NCBI GenBank assembly: GCA_014804615.1
Contig: JAAUZL010000006.1
Coordinates: forward strand, 110,579-152,038
Reading direction: 5' to 3'
Length of the DNA stretch: 41,460 nt
Origin: Lachnospiraceae bacterium
GTDB lineage: Bacteria > Bacillota > Clostridia > Lachnospirales > Lachnospiraceae
The first letter of the stretch is position 1. Every line of letters begins with the position of its first letter. The position numbers were made by a program, and so were the translations under genes. Shown piece by piece: positions 25,522 to 33,557 of the stretch. Below the pieces are notes generated by a model, which worked only from the letters and a program-made list of their open reading frames with translations, did no database searches and was not told where the DNA came from.

Positions 25522-26694
25522 ATGAGAAATCAATATAATAAGACGATCACCGCCTGTTTTGTGGGCTACATCGTGCAGGCTGTCGTCAATAATTTTGTGC
25601 CGCTTTTGTTTTTGACTTTTCAGCGAAGCTACGGGATTCCGCTGTCTCAGATCACGATGCTGGTCACTTTTAATTTCGGGATTCAGCTTCTGGTGGATCT
25701 GTTGTCGGTGGGATTTGTGGACAGGATCGGGTATCGCGCATCACTTGTCATCGCCCATGTGATGGCTGCAGCGGGGCTGATATTGCTGACGATTCTGCCG
25801 GGCTGTCTGGGAAATCCCTTTATGGGGATCCTTGTTTCTGTCATGATCTATGCAGTGGGCGGCGGGCTTCTGGAAGTGCTGGTAAGTCCGGTGGTGGAAG
25901 CCTGCCCCTCTGATAATAAGGAAAAGGCCATGAGTATGCTGCATTCCTTCTATTGCTGGGGGCATGTGGGTGTGGTGGCGGTTTCCACCATTTTTTTCAA
26001 GCTTTTCGGGATCGGGAATTGGAAGTTTCTTGCGGTGGTCTGGGCGTTCATTCCCCTGTGTAATGCCCTTGCGTTTACCAGAGTGCCCATTGCCTCTCTG
26101 ATAGAGGAAGGAGAAACAGGACTCAGTATCAAAGAACTTTGTTCCATGAAGATATTCTGGATCTTATTCATTATGATGATCTGTTCCGGAGCCAGCGAGC
26201 AGGCGGTCAGCCAGTGGGCTTCCACTTTTGCGGAGATGGGGCTTGGTATTTCCAAGACGGCGGGAGATCTGGCGGGGCCTATGGCTTTCGCCGTGTTGAT
26301 GGGAACTTCCCGCCTGTTTTACGGAAAGTATGGGGACAGGATCGATCTGGATCGGTTTATGGTCTACAGCAGTCTTTTGTGTATCGCTGCCTACTTGTGT
26401 ATTTCTCTGGTGCCGGTGCCGATGGTGAGTCTGATTGCCTGTGCGGTCTGTGGTTTGTCGGTGGGGATCATGTGGCCCGGGACCTTCAGCAAGGCGTCTG
26501 CCACTCTTCCCCGGGGTGGTACGGCTATGTTTGCACTGTTGGCGCTGGGCGGCGACGTGGGATGCTCCGGCGGACCGACTTTGGTGGGCATGGTGTCAAG
26601 CGCATTGGGCGATAACCTGAAAATGGGAATTCTGGCGGGCGTGATTTTTCCGGTGCTGTTACTTTCCGGGATAGTGCTTTGTAGAAAGAAGTAG
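25522..26694 (+). CDS. MFS permease, probably sugar-related
   Basis: A 390-residue integral membrane protein with about 12 helices in two six-helix halves. MFS traits include DLLSVGFVDRIGYRASLV (motif-A-like loop between helices 2 and 3), WGHVGVVAVSTIFF, and in the second half MGTSRLFYGKYGDRIDL. The layout resembles the fucose-permease-type group. It starts at ATG with GAGGAG, 13 bp after the sugar kinase stop and before a strong terminator, so it ends the GH13-kinase-permease operon. The substrate cannot be read; from context it is likely a sugar or oligosaccharide. Confidence 0.85.
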   Translation: MRNQYNKTITACFVGYIVQAVVNNFVPLLFLTFQRSYGIPLSQITMLVTFNFGIQLLVDLLSVGFVDRIGYRASLVIAHVMAAAGLILLTILPGCLGNPFMGILVSVMIYAVGGGLLEVLVSPVVEACPSDNKEKAMSMLHSFYCWGHVGVVAVSTIFFKLFGIGNWKFLAVVWAFIPLCNALAFTRVPIASLIEEGETGLSIKELCSMKIFWILFIMMICSGASEQAVSQWASTFAEMGLGISKTAGDLAGPMAFAVLMGTSRLFYGKYGDRIDLDRFMVYSSLLCIAAYLCISLVPVPMVSLIACAVCGLSVGIMWPGTFSKASATLPRGGTAMFALLALGGDVGCSGGPTLVGMVSSALGDNLKMGILAGVIFPVLLLSGIVLCRKK

Positions 26695-26702
26695 AAGATA
26701 CA

Positions 26703-26735
26703 AAACGGCTATGGCATCCATAGCCGTTTATTGTT
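26703..26735. terminator. bidirectional terminator between the MFS and kinase genes
   Basis: A perfect 12-bp stem AAACGGCTATGG-cat-CCATAGCCGTTT with a 3-nt loop, followed by ATTGTTT on the plus strand and TTGTATCTTC on the minus strand, between convergent genes. Confidence 0.85.
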
Positions 26736-26745
26736 TCATCAAAGT

Positions 26746-28023
26746 TTAAAAAGAAATTAAAATTACCACCGTAAATGATTCTTCTGTATATTGAATATCG
26801 ATCGTCCCTTTATACCGTTCCACGATTTCTTCCATGGACGCGATACCAAGGCCGTGCATTTTCTGATTATCCTTATCAGTCATAAAGGAACCTTGCTTCT
26901 CGCTGACGGGATTGATCTTGGAATTGGAGATCTCCAGACTGAAGTATCCGCTCTCCGAATATCTGGCTTTCAATGACAGTCTGCGTTTCTCTTTATCCGT
27001 GATCTTCCGGCATGCTTCGATGGCATTGTCCAGCGAATTCGCGAACAAGGTGCACAGACTGATATCGTCTATCTCTGTCATGCCGTCGATACCGATATGG
27101 AAAAAAGTGTCGATTTCTGCCTCCACCGCCGCATTGTATTTCAGATTTAAAAGGGCATTGACAATACTGTTGGTACAGAACTGACGGCTCCCTGTCTGCA
27201 TATGCTCGTACAATCCATGAAGGTACTCCAAGGCCTCTTCTGTCTTCTCCTGTTCCAGCAGTCCGCCGACCGCGGCAAGATGATTGTTCATATCATGACG
27301 CAGCTTTCTGATCTGCGTCTGATTTCTTTCCAGTTCTCCATAATAGTCGTGCTGCAGCTGCAGTTTCCTTCTTTCCTGTTCTGTCCGGATCCGCTCTGCA
27401 AGGTAGGTGGCAAGCAAAAGACAGCCGATTCCCGTTACGATACTGGCGATCATGCAGGGATATACTTTATAAGTCTCTTCAGGCGTATAATAAATACTGA
27501 CAAAAACGGACGCCAAAGATGCCAGACAGATAACATCCAGCAGGATCCATGATTTTTTATCTAGGAAACGGGTGATCCGCTCCAGCCTTTTGCCGTATGC
27601 ACGCCACACAAAATACCAGAATAACGGCACGCTGGCGAATGACAACGTGGAACAGATTTTATTGGCGCTTTCTCCGTATTCTGCAAAGAAACGGAAGAAA
27701 ATCCTACCTGTAAAGTCATACCACATATAATTATACGCAACCATGATCGGATAAAAGATAAGCGCTGTGGAAATCCATACGATCCGGCTTTCGGCATAGG
27801 CCAGTATAAGCCCTATCAGAAATACCGGCATTGTCAGCGTGATATTCACCGGATCATTCGGCAGGGCGGGCATCGTTAAGGATACCATCAGCAAATACCA
27901 GCCGCCCAGACGTAACAGGATCGACTTTCTCGTTTGCAGGAAACATGCAAGTAGCTTATAGAAAAAGTATCCGGCCGAGAAACTGATCACATAACCCAAT
28001 ATACTGGTAAGAAAAGACACCAT
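26746..28023 (-). CDS. GHKL-type sensor histidine kinase (AgrC/NatK-like)
   Basis: A 425-residue protein. The N-terminal sensor region has about six membrane helices (residues 5-205). A short coiled linker (RIRTEQERRKLQLQ) follows, then the phosphoacceptor block LRHDMNNHLAAVGGLL with His243. The GHKL ATPase domain has LFANSLDNAIEAC (N box), and HGLGIASMEEIVERYKG forms the G box. This is the HPK10-like kinase type that pairs with LytTR regulators. The regulator gene lies 13 bp upstream on the same strand. The start has a GGGGGCG SD. It may sense a peptide or an envelope stress at the membrane; the adjacent divergent ABC transporter suggests an antimicrobial peptide, which is inference. Confidence 0.9.
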   Translation of the reverse strand: MVSFLTSILGYVISFSAGYFFYKLLACFLQTRKSILLRLGGWYLLMVSLTMPALPNDPVNITLTMPVFLIGLILAYAESRIVWISTALIFYPIMVAYNYMWYDFTGRIFFRFFAEYGESANKICSTLSFASVPLFWYFVWRAYGKRLERITRFLDKKSWILLDVICLASLASVFVSIYYTPEETYKVYPCMIASIVTGIGCLLLATYLAERIRTEQERRKLQLQHDYYGELERNQTQIRKLRHDMNNHLAAVGGLLEQEKTEEALEYLHGLYEHMQTGSRQFCTNSIVNALLNLKYNAAVEAEIDTFFHIGIDGMTEIDDISLCTLFANSLDNAIEACRKITDKEKRRLSLKARYSESGYFSLEISNSKINPVSEKQGSFMTDKDNQKMHGLGIASMEEIVERYKGTIDIQYTEESFTVVILISF

Positions 28024-28036
28024 GATCGCCCCCTTG

Positions 28037-28735
28037 TTACCGCAGCATCATTTTGGCAAATGCCACTGCAAGATTCTGTTTACAGCCACGACTCACGGGA
28101 AGCGCTTCGCCTGCACAGGTACACTGGCTGCTCTCCACCTTTGTCACATAATTTAAATTAACAAGATAACGGTTATGTATCCGGATAAAATACTCCGGCA
28201 GAGCAGTCTCTATATCGCTTAATTTTCCGTAAAAATCTATCTTTCCCTCTTCCGTTTCCGCCGTCACCTTTTTGCGGTCGCTCTGAAAATAGCGGACTTC
28301 CTTCAAGTGAAGCCGCAGGGTGCCTGACTTTTGCTCCACTGCATAATACTGCTCTGCCTGCAGGTTCAGTTCTTCTAGCGCCATATGGAATACTTCTCTT
28401 ATCTTTTCTTCTTTGTAAGGTTTCAATATATAATGAAAGGCATGTACCTCATATCCCTGAAATACAAAATCCGGATAAGCCGTCACAAAAATGATTACCG
28501 TATCCTTACGGGTTTTGCGGATCGATCTCGCTGCCTCCATGCCGTCTATGCCATCCATCTCAATGTCCAGAAACAACAACTCAGGCGCATCTTTTTCCAA
28601 TGCTTTTAACATTTCTTCCCCGGAGCTATATTCACTGACTTTATAGTCCAGTCCGTTTAGCTGCGCCTCCTGTTCTATGACTCTTCGCAGCGAGCTGCGC
28701 AGTTCCTTTTCATCATCACAAATGCCGATTCTCAT
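28037..28735 (-). CDS. LytTR-family response regulator
   Basis: A 232-residue protein. The receiver domain has MRIGICDDE at the start (Asp7/Asp8), the phosphoacceptor in LLFLDIEMDGIDG (Asp57), and FVTAYPDFVFQGYEVHAFHYILKPY with the conserved Thr and Lys. The DNA-binding LytTR domain spans about 135-230 (VRYFQSDRKKVTAETEEGKIDFYGKL and FIRIHNRYLVNLNYVTKVE, read in parts). The start at 28735 has GAGGAG 7 nt upstream; a TTG five codons earlier overlaps this SD. It is followed by the kinase gene and is divergent from the ABC transporter operon, its probable target. Confidence 0.93.
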   Translation of the reverse strand: MRIGICDDEKELRSSLRRVIEQEAQLNGLDYKVSEYSSGEEMLKALEKDAPELLFLDIEMDGIDGMEAARSIRKTRKDTVIIFVTAYPDFVFQGYEVHAFHYILKPYKEEKIREVFHMALEELNLQAEQYYAVEQKSGTLRLHLKEVRYFQSDRKKVTAETEEGKIDFYGKLSDIETALPEYFIRIHNRYLVNLNYVTKVESSQCTCAGEALPVSRGCKQNLAVAFAKMMLR

Positions 28736-28812
28736 ATGCTGTCTCCTCAACCTTCCACATCTTTGATTACCCTATCATATATTTCTCAATTCGTCTATTC
28801 GCTTCAAAGCGA

Positions 28813-28852
28813 TTGTACCAAACTTTCCAAAATCTCATCCATTCGTACCATT
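28813..28852 (+). promoter_or_regulatory. possible LytTR binding repeats upstream of the ABC operon
   Basis: Two direct copies of T(T/C)GTACCA, at 28813-28820 and 28843-28850, are 30 bp apart and so lie on the same DNA face. A weak promoter follows (TGTGTT at 28861, TAAAAT at 28884, 17-nt spacer). The spacing is wider than the usual ~21 bp of LytTR sites. The 204-bp divergent gap holds no gene. Confidence 0.35.
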
Positions 28853-28939
28853 TGCGGCGCTGTGTTTTCTCACGCATTATTTCTAAAATAATCTTATAAG
28901 CAAACATGAAACATGCCAAACAAAAAAGGAGAAAATATC

Positions 28940-29692
28940 ATGTTAAAAGTATCAAATCTGAAAAAAAGCTATCAGACAGGAACCCTTACTTATCCGGTTC
29001 TGAGAGACGTTTCTTTTCATATTCAAAAAGGTGAGTTTGTGGCAGTGATGGGACCTTCCGGGAGCGGAAAAACCACTTTGCTGAATTGTATTTCCTGCTT
29101 TATCCCACATGATTCGGGAACGATTTCCTTAAACGACAAAGATATCACGCATCTTCCGGAGGAACAGCTGGCAGCGTTTAGAAATCTTCATCTGGGATTT
29201 GTTTTTCAGGATTTCATGCTGTTAGACGGGCTGACCGTATTTGAAAATATCTGTCTGCCTCAGGTCATCGCGGATAAACCGATTCCACAGATGGAAGCCA
29301 CAGCCGAAAACCTCTGCGCTCTCTTTGGAATCGAGAAGATCATGCAGAAGTATCCGGCCGAGATATCCGGCGGAGAAAAGCAGCGGACGGCTGTAGCCCG
29401 CGCATTGATGAATCATCCCTATATCATCCTTGCCGATGAGCCTACAGGCAATCTGGACAGCAAGTCCTGTAAGGCTGTCATCGATGCTTTTCTTCAGGCA
29501 AAAACACAAATGAACGCAACCATTTTTATGGTGACCCATGACAGCTACGCGGCATCCTTCTGTGACCGTGTCATTGTGCTCAAGGACGGGCAGATCCATC
29601 AGGAACTGTCAAAACAGGGAAGCAGGCGGGAATTTATGGATGAACTGTTGGATGTATTGAGAGAGTTAGGAGGAGACGGTGATGAAGCTTAA
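28940..29692 (+). CDS. ABC transporter ATP-binding protein (BceA-like)
   Basis: A 250-residue ATPase of the MacB/LolD/BceA type. Walker A is GPSGSGKTT (38-46), the Q-loop is LGFVFQDFMLLDGLTVFENI, the signature is ISGGEKQR, and Walker B is YIILADEPTGNLDS, followed by the switch MVTHDSYAA. The start at 28940 has AAGGAG at 8 nt; an in-frame ATG nine codons earlier has none. It overlaps the permease start by 11 nt. With the long FtsX-type permease it forms a peptide-detoxification transporter of the Bce/Vra kind, by family knowledge. Confidence 0.93.
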   Translation: MLKVSNLKKSYQTGTLTYPVLRDVSFHIQKGEFVAVMGPSGSGKTTLLNCISCFIPHDSGTISLNDKDITHLPEEQLAAFRNLHLGFVFQDFMLLDGLTVFENICLPQVIADKPIPQMEATAENLCALFGIEKIMQKYPAEISGGEKQRTAVARALMNHPYIILADEPTGNLDSKSCKAVIDAFLQAKTQMNATIFMVTHDSYAASFCDRVIVLKDGQIHQELSKQGSRREFMDELLDVLRELGGDGDEA

Positions 29693-31805
29693 TTATATTT
29701 TTCGCAAACTGCATAAGCAGAACAAAGGACAAAACCGTATATTGGGATTCTGTATTTTTCTTTCTGTGCTTTTGGTTACATCCTTTTCTCTGATGTATTA
29801 TGGCCCAACCGTGCAGAATTTTCTTGCACAGGGCGGCGATACACGCAAGATGGCCAATCTGCTTTTGGGAATTACCGCCGTCGGCTGTCTCATATTTACG
29901 ATATATGCATCCGGATTGTTTTTCCGCTATAAAAGCCGCGAGTACGGCATTTTTCTGGCGCTTGGGGAAAGCAAAAAAACGCTCAAAAAAGTATTGTTCG
30001 GAGAGCTTGCATCTATCACCGCCATTGCGGCGGTATTGGGTCTGCTTGCCGCCATACCTGCCTCTTTCCTTATATGGAAATTATTTGAGACGTTTTTAGT
30101 ATCGACCCGTGAAATGAAATATCAGTTTGGATTTGACGGTTTTATTGTCGGCATTGCTTTTGCCATGATTCTCTGTCTGTTTCTCGGTATTTCCGGGCAG
30201 AAATTCGTAAAGCGTACCGACATTATGGAAATTTTGAGGACGCAGCACAAAACGGAAATGGTAAAAGAGATCAAACCGTGGACGTTTACGGTCGGCATTG
30301 TTTTTATATTTGTGGGAATTTTCGGCGGGCTTGCACTTCCTTCCATAGCAGCCTATGTTTTTCATCATATGCTTCCGGGCATTACCAACCTGTTCTTTCT
30401 CTTTTCGTTGGCGGGCATTTATCTGGTGCTCTTAAATATCGTAGCCCAGAATCGGCTCGGAAAGAAAAAGGAGAAATTCTATAAAAACATGGTCTCCATC
30501 AGTATGATGCGCTTTTTTGCCAAGTCCGCAACCAGAAATATGTGTGTGATCGTGCTTTTGCTCTTTTCCTGCATTTTTGCGGGCTATTACGGGGCCCTCT
30601 ACGCCGACGGCAGCGCCCTGTTTGATCTGGCGAACTCGAAAGGATTTGCTCTGCATTATCTGGCGCCGGAAAAACAGATCACAAAAGAGGAGATTCAAAG
30701 AACTGCTGATTCCTATGGCGTCAAAATAAAAGAATTCGGTGAAGCGGATGCATGTAATTTCCTCATTTCTTACAAATGCAGAGATCTCAATGATGATATG
30801 CAGTATATCACCGTAGACAACACGCAAAGCAAGTATGCGCTGTTTTTCTCCGAGGACAGTTATGAATGCCTGACCGGTCGAAGAGCCGATGTGCCCTCCG
30901 GTACTTATAAAACCGTTACTTCCACTGATTATAAAGAAAATATTTGGGACTTTACAGACGGTCTGTGGGAAGCATCCAATCCCGATACCGGCAGATCGAT
31001 CTCCCTTACAAACAGCGGAACGCTGGAATATGACGCGCTGTCGGCTATGAGCGATCCCTATGCCTATGTGCTGAATGACAGGGATTATGCGGAGCTTTCG
31101 GAAGGTCTTACGGAAATCCATAAAGAGCATCTCGTCCTTTTTGATGTGGAAGATTTATCCGCTTCCTATCCGTTTGCTTATGATCTGATGTGTCAATATG
31201 TGGAACATGCAACAGATTTGTCCAATCATCTGGGGTTATATGATGCGCAGGAAGAAAAACTTGCGACAGAGCAGGGGCGTGAATATGCTCTGGCGGGAAA
31301 AATTGATATGTCCATGGATAACGCGCTCCTTTTAGGAGATTGGAAATATGCACCCGCTTTTGTCGTGGTGACCAATGAAATGTTCATGCAGACATTTTGT
31401 GTATATATCATGCTCTGCCTGTATATCGCCATTATTACATTGACAGCCGCCGCCATCATGTCCTATGTACGCAGCATCTCCATAGCGTCCGATAACCGGA
31501 CATTATTTGAAAATCTTGCAAAGCTGGGCGCAGGATATGCGTATCAGCGGAATATTCTGGCAAAACAGCTGGTTAAGATCTTCCAGTATCCGGCAGCGCT
31601 CGGCTGCCTGGTCGGATGCTTGTTTTCAGCAGCCATGAGTTGGTTTAACGACGGACGTTACACCGCAACAGAGTTAAAGACGCTTGTACTTCTTCTGGGA
31701 TTGGCACTGTTCATTATCATGTTTTTGTATGGCGTATACCGGGTTGCTCTTCAAAAAGGTGAACAGATTGTCGGGATACGAAAATCGTGTGAGAAGTACT
31801 TCTAA
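29682..31805 (+). CDS. FtsX-type ABC permease (BceB-like)
   Basis: A 707-residue permease with about ten membrane helices. One lies near the N-terminus, with two FtsX modules (about 55-170 and 580-700). A large extracellular domain of about 230 residues sits at roughly 310-550 (start near SKGFALHYLAPEK). This arrangement is characteristic of BceB/VraG-type permeases that recognise bacitracin-like or lantibiotic complexes. AGGAGG 8 nt upstream fits ATG 29682 best. Most Bce systems are controlled by an OmpR-type BceRS pair; here the linked pair is LytTR/GHKL, which is unusual. Confidence 0.9.
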   Translation: MKLNYIFRKLHKQNKGQNRILGFCIFLSVLLVTSFSLMYYGPTVQNFLAQGGDTRKMANLLLGITAVGCLIFTIYASGLFFRYKSREYGIFLALGESKKTLKKVLFGELASITAIAAVLGLLAAIPASFLIWKLFETFLVSTREMKYQFGFDGFIVGIAFAMILCLFLGISGQKFVKRTDIMEILRTQHKTEMVKEIKPWTFTVGIVFIFVGIFGGLALPSIAAYVFHHMLPGITNLFFLFSLAGIYLVLLNIVAQNRLGKKKEKFYKNMVSISMMRFFAKSATRNMCVIVLLLFSCIFAGYYGALYADGSALFDLANSKGFALHYLAPEKQITKEEIQRTADSYGVKIKEFGEADACNFLISYKCRDLNDDMQYITVDNTQSKYALFFSEDSYECLTGRRADVPSGTYKTVTSTDYKENIWDFTDGLWEASNPDTGRSISLTNSGTLEYDALSAMSDPYAYVLNDRDYAELSEGLTEIHKEHLVLFDVEDLSASYPFAYDLMCQYVEHATDLSNHLGLYDAQEEKLATEQGREYALAGKIDMSMDNALLLGDWKYAPAFVVVTNEMFMQTFCVYIMLCLYIAIITLTAAAIMSYVRSISIASDNRTLFENLAKLGAGYAYQRNILAKQLVKIFQYPAALGCLVGCLFSAAMSWFNDGRYTATELKTLVLLLGLALFIIMFLYGVYRVALQKGEQIVGIRKSCEKYF

Positions 31806-31853
31806 CCACTCACAGCAAGGGCTGTTTCGTGGAGAAGTACTAAGTCTCACACA

Positions 31854-31890
31854 AGAGAATGCCAAAATACGGCATTCTCTGCAAGTCTTT
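31854..31890. terminator. possible terminator after the ABC operon
   Basis: AGAGAATGCC-aaaatac-GGCATTCTCT is a perfect 10-bp stem followed by GCAAGTCTTTA. The lack of a U-run makes its role uncertain. It sits between the ABC permease and the 3' end of the convergent MFS gene. Confidence 0.4.
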
Positions 31891-31924
31891 AATGCGGCAG
31901 TTCTGGGATAAAATTAAATAGGAA

Positions 31925-33028
31925 TCACCAATATGTAAAAACAATTCCTGCGAGCGGCGACAATACTATCATAATGACGGAAAACGAAAAGGATTCCGCA
32001 GAGGTAAGCGTTGCACGCTGCTCCGAGGGGAACATATCCTGCAGGATTACATTTGTACGCACCTGTATTGCATCGTCTCCTATTGCCGCTAAAAAGCCGC
32101 CCAATGTCATAACTGGCCATAGCGACGAATGTTCTGCCAAAACTCCCATAAATACAAGCGCTGCGGTTACAGCAAACACACTTCTGTATTTTAGTTTTGG
32201 AAATTGTAATATCAGCTTTGATCCCACTATGCCGCCCATTTCCATAAACAGCAAGGCAAAGCCGATCCACTCTTGAGGCAGCTTCCCCTGGAGCTTTGCC
32301 TGCAAAAAGAACAGCAGCAGAATGTCAACAGCGCCCACAAAAGAGTTACACAGCATGAATCCTATCGCTTTTCTTGCGTTTCCCAGAAAGGAAATGCTTT
32401 CCCTAAAACAAGCGATCAGCTCGCTGTTTATCCCGGCTAAATTGCTGTGCCCTTTGGTGGTGTTCTCATTCCCCGCGTAAACCTCAGAGAGGGAGCAGAG
32501 TATCAGAATTTGTACTGTGCCTGTGATCAGGTCTGTCCCGTATGCGATCCTATAACCGATAAAAAGAGCAAAGCCCGCGCACAAGGTAGAGATACCGCTG
32601 CAAAGGCGGTATATGATAAGCTGATTGGAACAGTATTTCTCGAACTTGCTTTCCATTTGGGCAATTTTGAGAGAATCGTATGCCAAGGCTTCGTCTGAAC
32701 CGGATGCAAAATTGTAGCTCAATGCGTGGAAAGCAAGGGAAAGACATACCATAGACAGGCCATTGGAAAGTATCATAACGATATTTCCGATCATTCTCAT
32801 AACGCTGCTTACAATGAGCATTTTCTTTCTGCCGAACACGTCTGCCAGTATTCCTGACGGCATTTCAAAGATAAGGCTTGTGATGTGAAAAACGGTTTCT
32901 GCAATGCTGATTTCCACCAGACTGTAGCCTCTCGCCGCCAAAATGGCGACCCATGCGCCCGTGAGCGACAGATTGCCCAGCACGGACGACAAATATAATT
33001 TCGATAATTGTTTTTTAATTTTAAACAT
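31925..33028 (-). CDS. MFS efflux-type transporter, apparently lacking helix 12
   Basis: A 367-residue membrane protein. Helix 1 is LYLSSVLGNLSLTGAWVAIL. Motif A is FEMPSGILADVFGRKK between helices 2 and 3. The central polar loop includes EVYAGNENTTKG. I count eleven helices: the last, SFSVIMIVLSPLAGIVFTYW, runs directly into the stop, whereas MFS proteins of this build usually have a twelfth. The sequence just after the stop encodes only a few residues before another stop. The start ATG has GGAGG 7 nt upstream. A leader peptide and alternative RNA stems precede it, a set-up known for antibiotic-inducible efflux genes. The substrate is unknown; drug efflux is inference. Confidence 0.82.
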   Translation of the reverse strand: MFKIKKQLSKLYLSSVLGNLSLTGAWVAILAARGYSLVEISIAETVFHITSLIFEMPSGILADVFGRKKMLIVSSVMRMIGNIVMILSNGLSMVCLSLAFHALSYNFASGSDEALAYDSLKIAQMESKFEKYCSNQLIIYRLCSGISTLCAGFALFIGYRIAYGTDLITGTVQILILCSLSEVYAGNENTTKGHSNLAGINSELIACFRESISFLGNARKAIGFMLCNSFVGAVDILLLFFLQAKLQGKLPQEWIGFALLFMEMGGIVGSKLILQFPKLKYRSVFAVTAALVFMGVLAEHSSLWPVMTLGGFLAAIGDDAIQVRTNVILQDMFPSEQRATLTSAESFSFSVIMIVLSPLAGIVFTYW

Positions 33029-33034
33029 AAAAAA

Positions 33035-33150
33035 ACCTCCTTAACAATGATTGATCGTTAAGAAGGATAATGCGACAAATTTCCTGAAAAAAGGCGCACT
33101 ATCCCCCTAAAGGAGATAAATGGAACCTTTTGCCAGTTGTAAATTTGTCG
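33035..33150 (-). promoter_or_regulatory. attenuator-like leader of the MFS gene with mutually exclusive stems
   Basis: Minus-strand RNA elements are as follows. (a) CGACAAATTT (33150-33141, within leader codons 5-8) pairs perfectly with AAATTTGTCG (33082-33073). (b) GGATAGTGCG (33104-33095) pairs with CGCATTATCC (33074-33065), sharing bases 33073-33074 with (a), so only one can form. (c) CTTAACGAT/ATTGTTAAG (33062-33054 and 33048-33040) abuts the SD. (d) ATCTCCTT at the end of the leader reading frame (33117-33110) can pair with AAGGAGGT of the SD (33042-33035). Ribosome position on the leader would therefore decide which stems form. Confidence 0.6.
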
Positions 33151-33163
33151 TTTTCCACAACAT
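33107..33163 (-). CDS. putative 18-residue leader peptide upstream of the MFS gene
   Basis: The reading frame ATG...TAG encodes MLWKTTNLQLAKGSIYLL. It has AGAGGT 7 nt before the ATG, as good as many real genes, and lies about 40 nt after the predicted transcription start. Its codons 5-8 form one arm of a 10-bp stem, and its last codons contain an anti-SD sequence. This suggests that ribosome stalling or full translation sets expression of the MFS gene. No database support is available here. Confidence 0.55.
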   Translation of the reverse strand: MLWKTTNLQLAKGSIYLL

Positions 33164-33210
33164 AAATGTGACCTCTGCACTTAGCTTATATATTGGAAAT
33201 TTCATAATTT

Positions 33211-33239
33211 ATTACAGCATATCAAAAAGAAAAAGTCAA
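33211..33239 (-). promoter_or_regulatory. promoter of the MFS leader
   Basis: Minus strand TTGACT (33239-33234), a 17-nt spacer and TGTAAT (33216-33211). It is placed so that transcription starts about 40 nt before the leader peptide ATG. Confidence 0.55.
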
Positions 33240-33335
33240 TGTACATTTTTGGAGTCCCAAATATAGGACTCTATGCATGATATCCTCTTATCAGAACACA
33301 GGTTCGGAACGATGAACAGAAAGGAGTAAGAGGAT

Positions 33336-33437
33336 ATGAAAGGATATGCAGTGGAGAGCGGTTATATGGGATATGTGAACGGTGTATACATGCTGTTTGC
33401 GAGCGAGGAGGATTATCAGGATTATATCGCGGCGTAA
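33336..33437 (+). CDS. small protein of 33 residues
   Basis: ATG to TAA with AAGGAG 9 nt upstream. The peptide starts MKGYAVESGYMGYVNG and continues with YMLFASEEDYQDYIAA, so it is rich in Tyr, Gly and acidic residues. Its even amino-acid use, strong SD and end directly before a gap argue for a real small gene. I have an impression of similar short proteins in Lachnospiraceae but cannot confirm it. It is not membrane-bound. It lies 120 bp before the alpha/beta hydrolase gene on the same strand. Confidence 0.6.
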   Translation: MKGYAVESGYMGYVNGVYMLFASEEDYQDYIAA

Positions 33438-33557
33438 TGGGGAATAGATAAAAGGGAGTTGATAGAACGGGGGGAATCAAGTACAATAGGAAAGGAATAT
33501 AATATAGGTATAAAATAGTGCATAAATTGAAAATAGCACGGGTGCACGGGAGAATGT

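Noticed and set aside
31744-31850. Repeated GAGAAGTACT near the end of the ABC permease as a mobile-element edge
   Set aside because: Two short direct copies only; no transposase, terminal inverted repeats or target duplication seen.
33252-33271. GAGTCC/GGACTC inverted repeat as a terminator
   Set aside because: Only 6 bp, no U-run in a useful direction, and no gene ending there.
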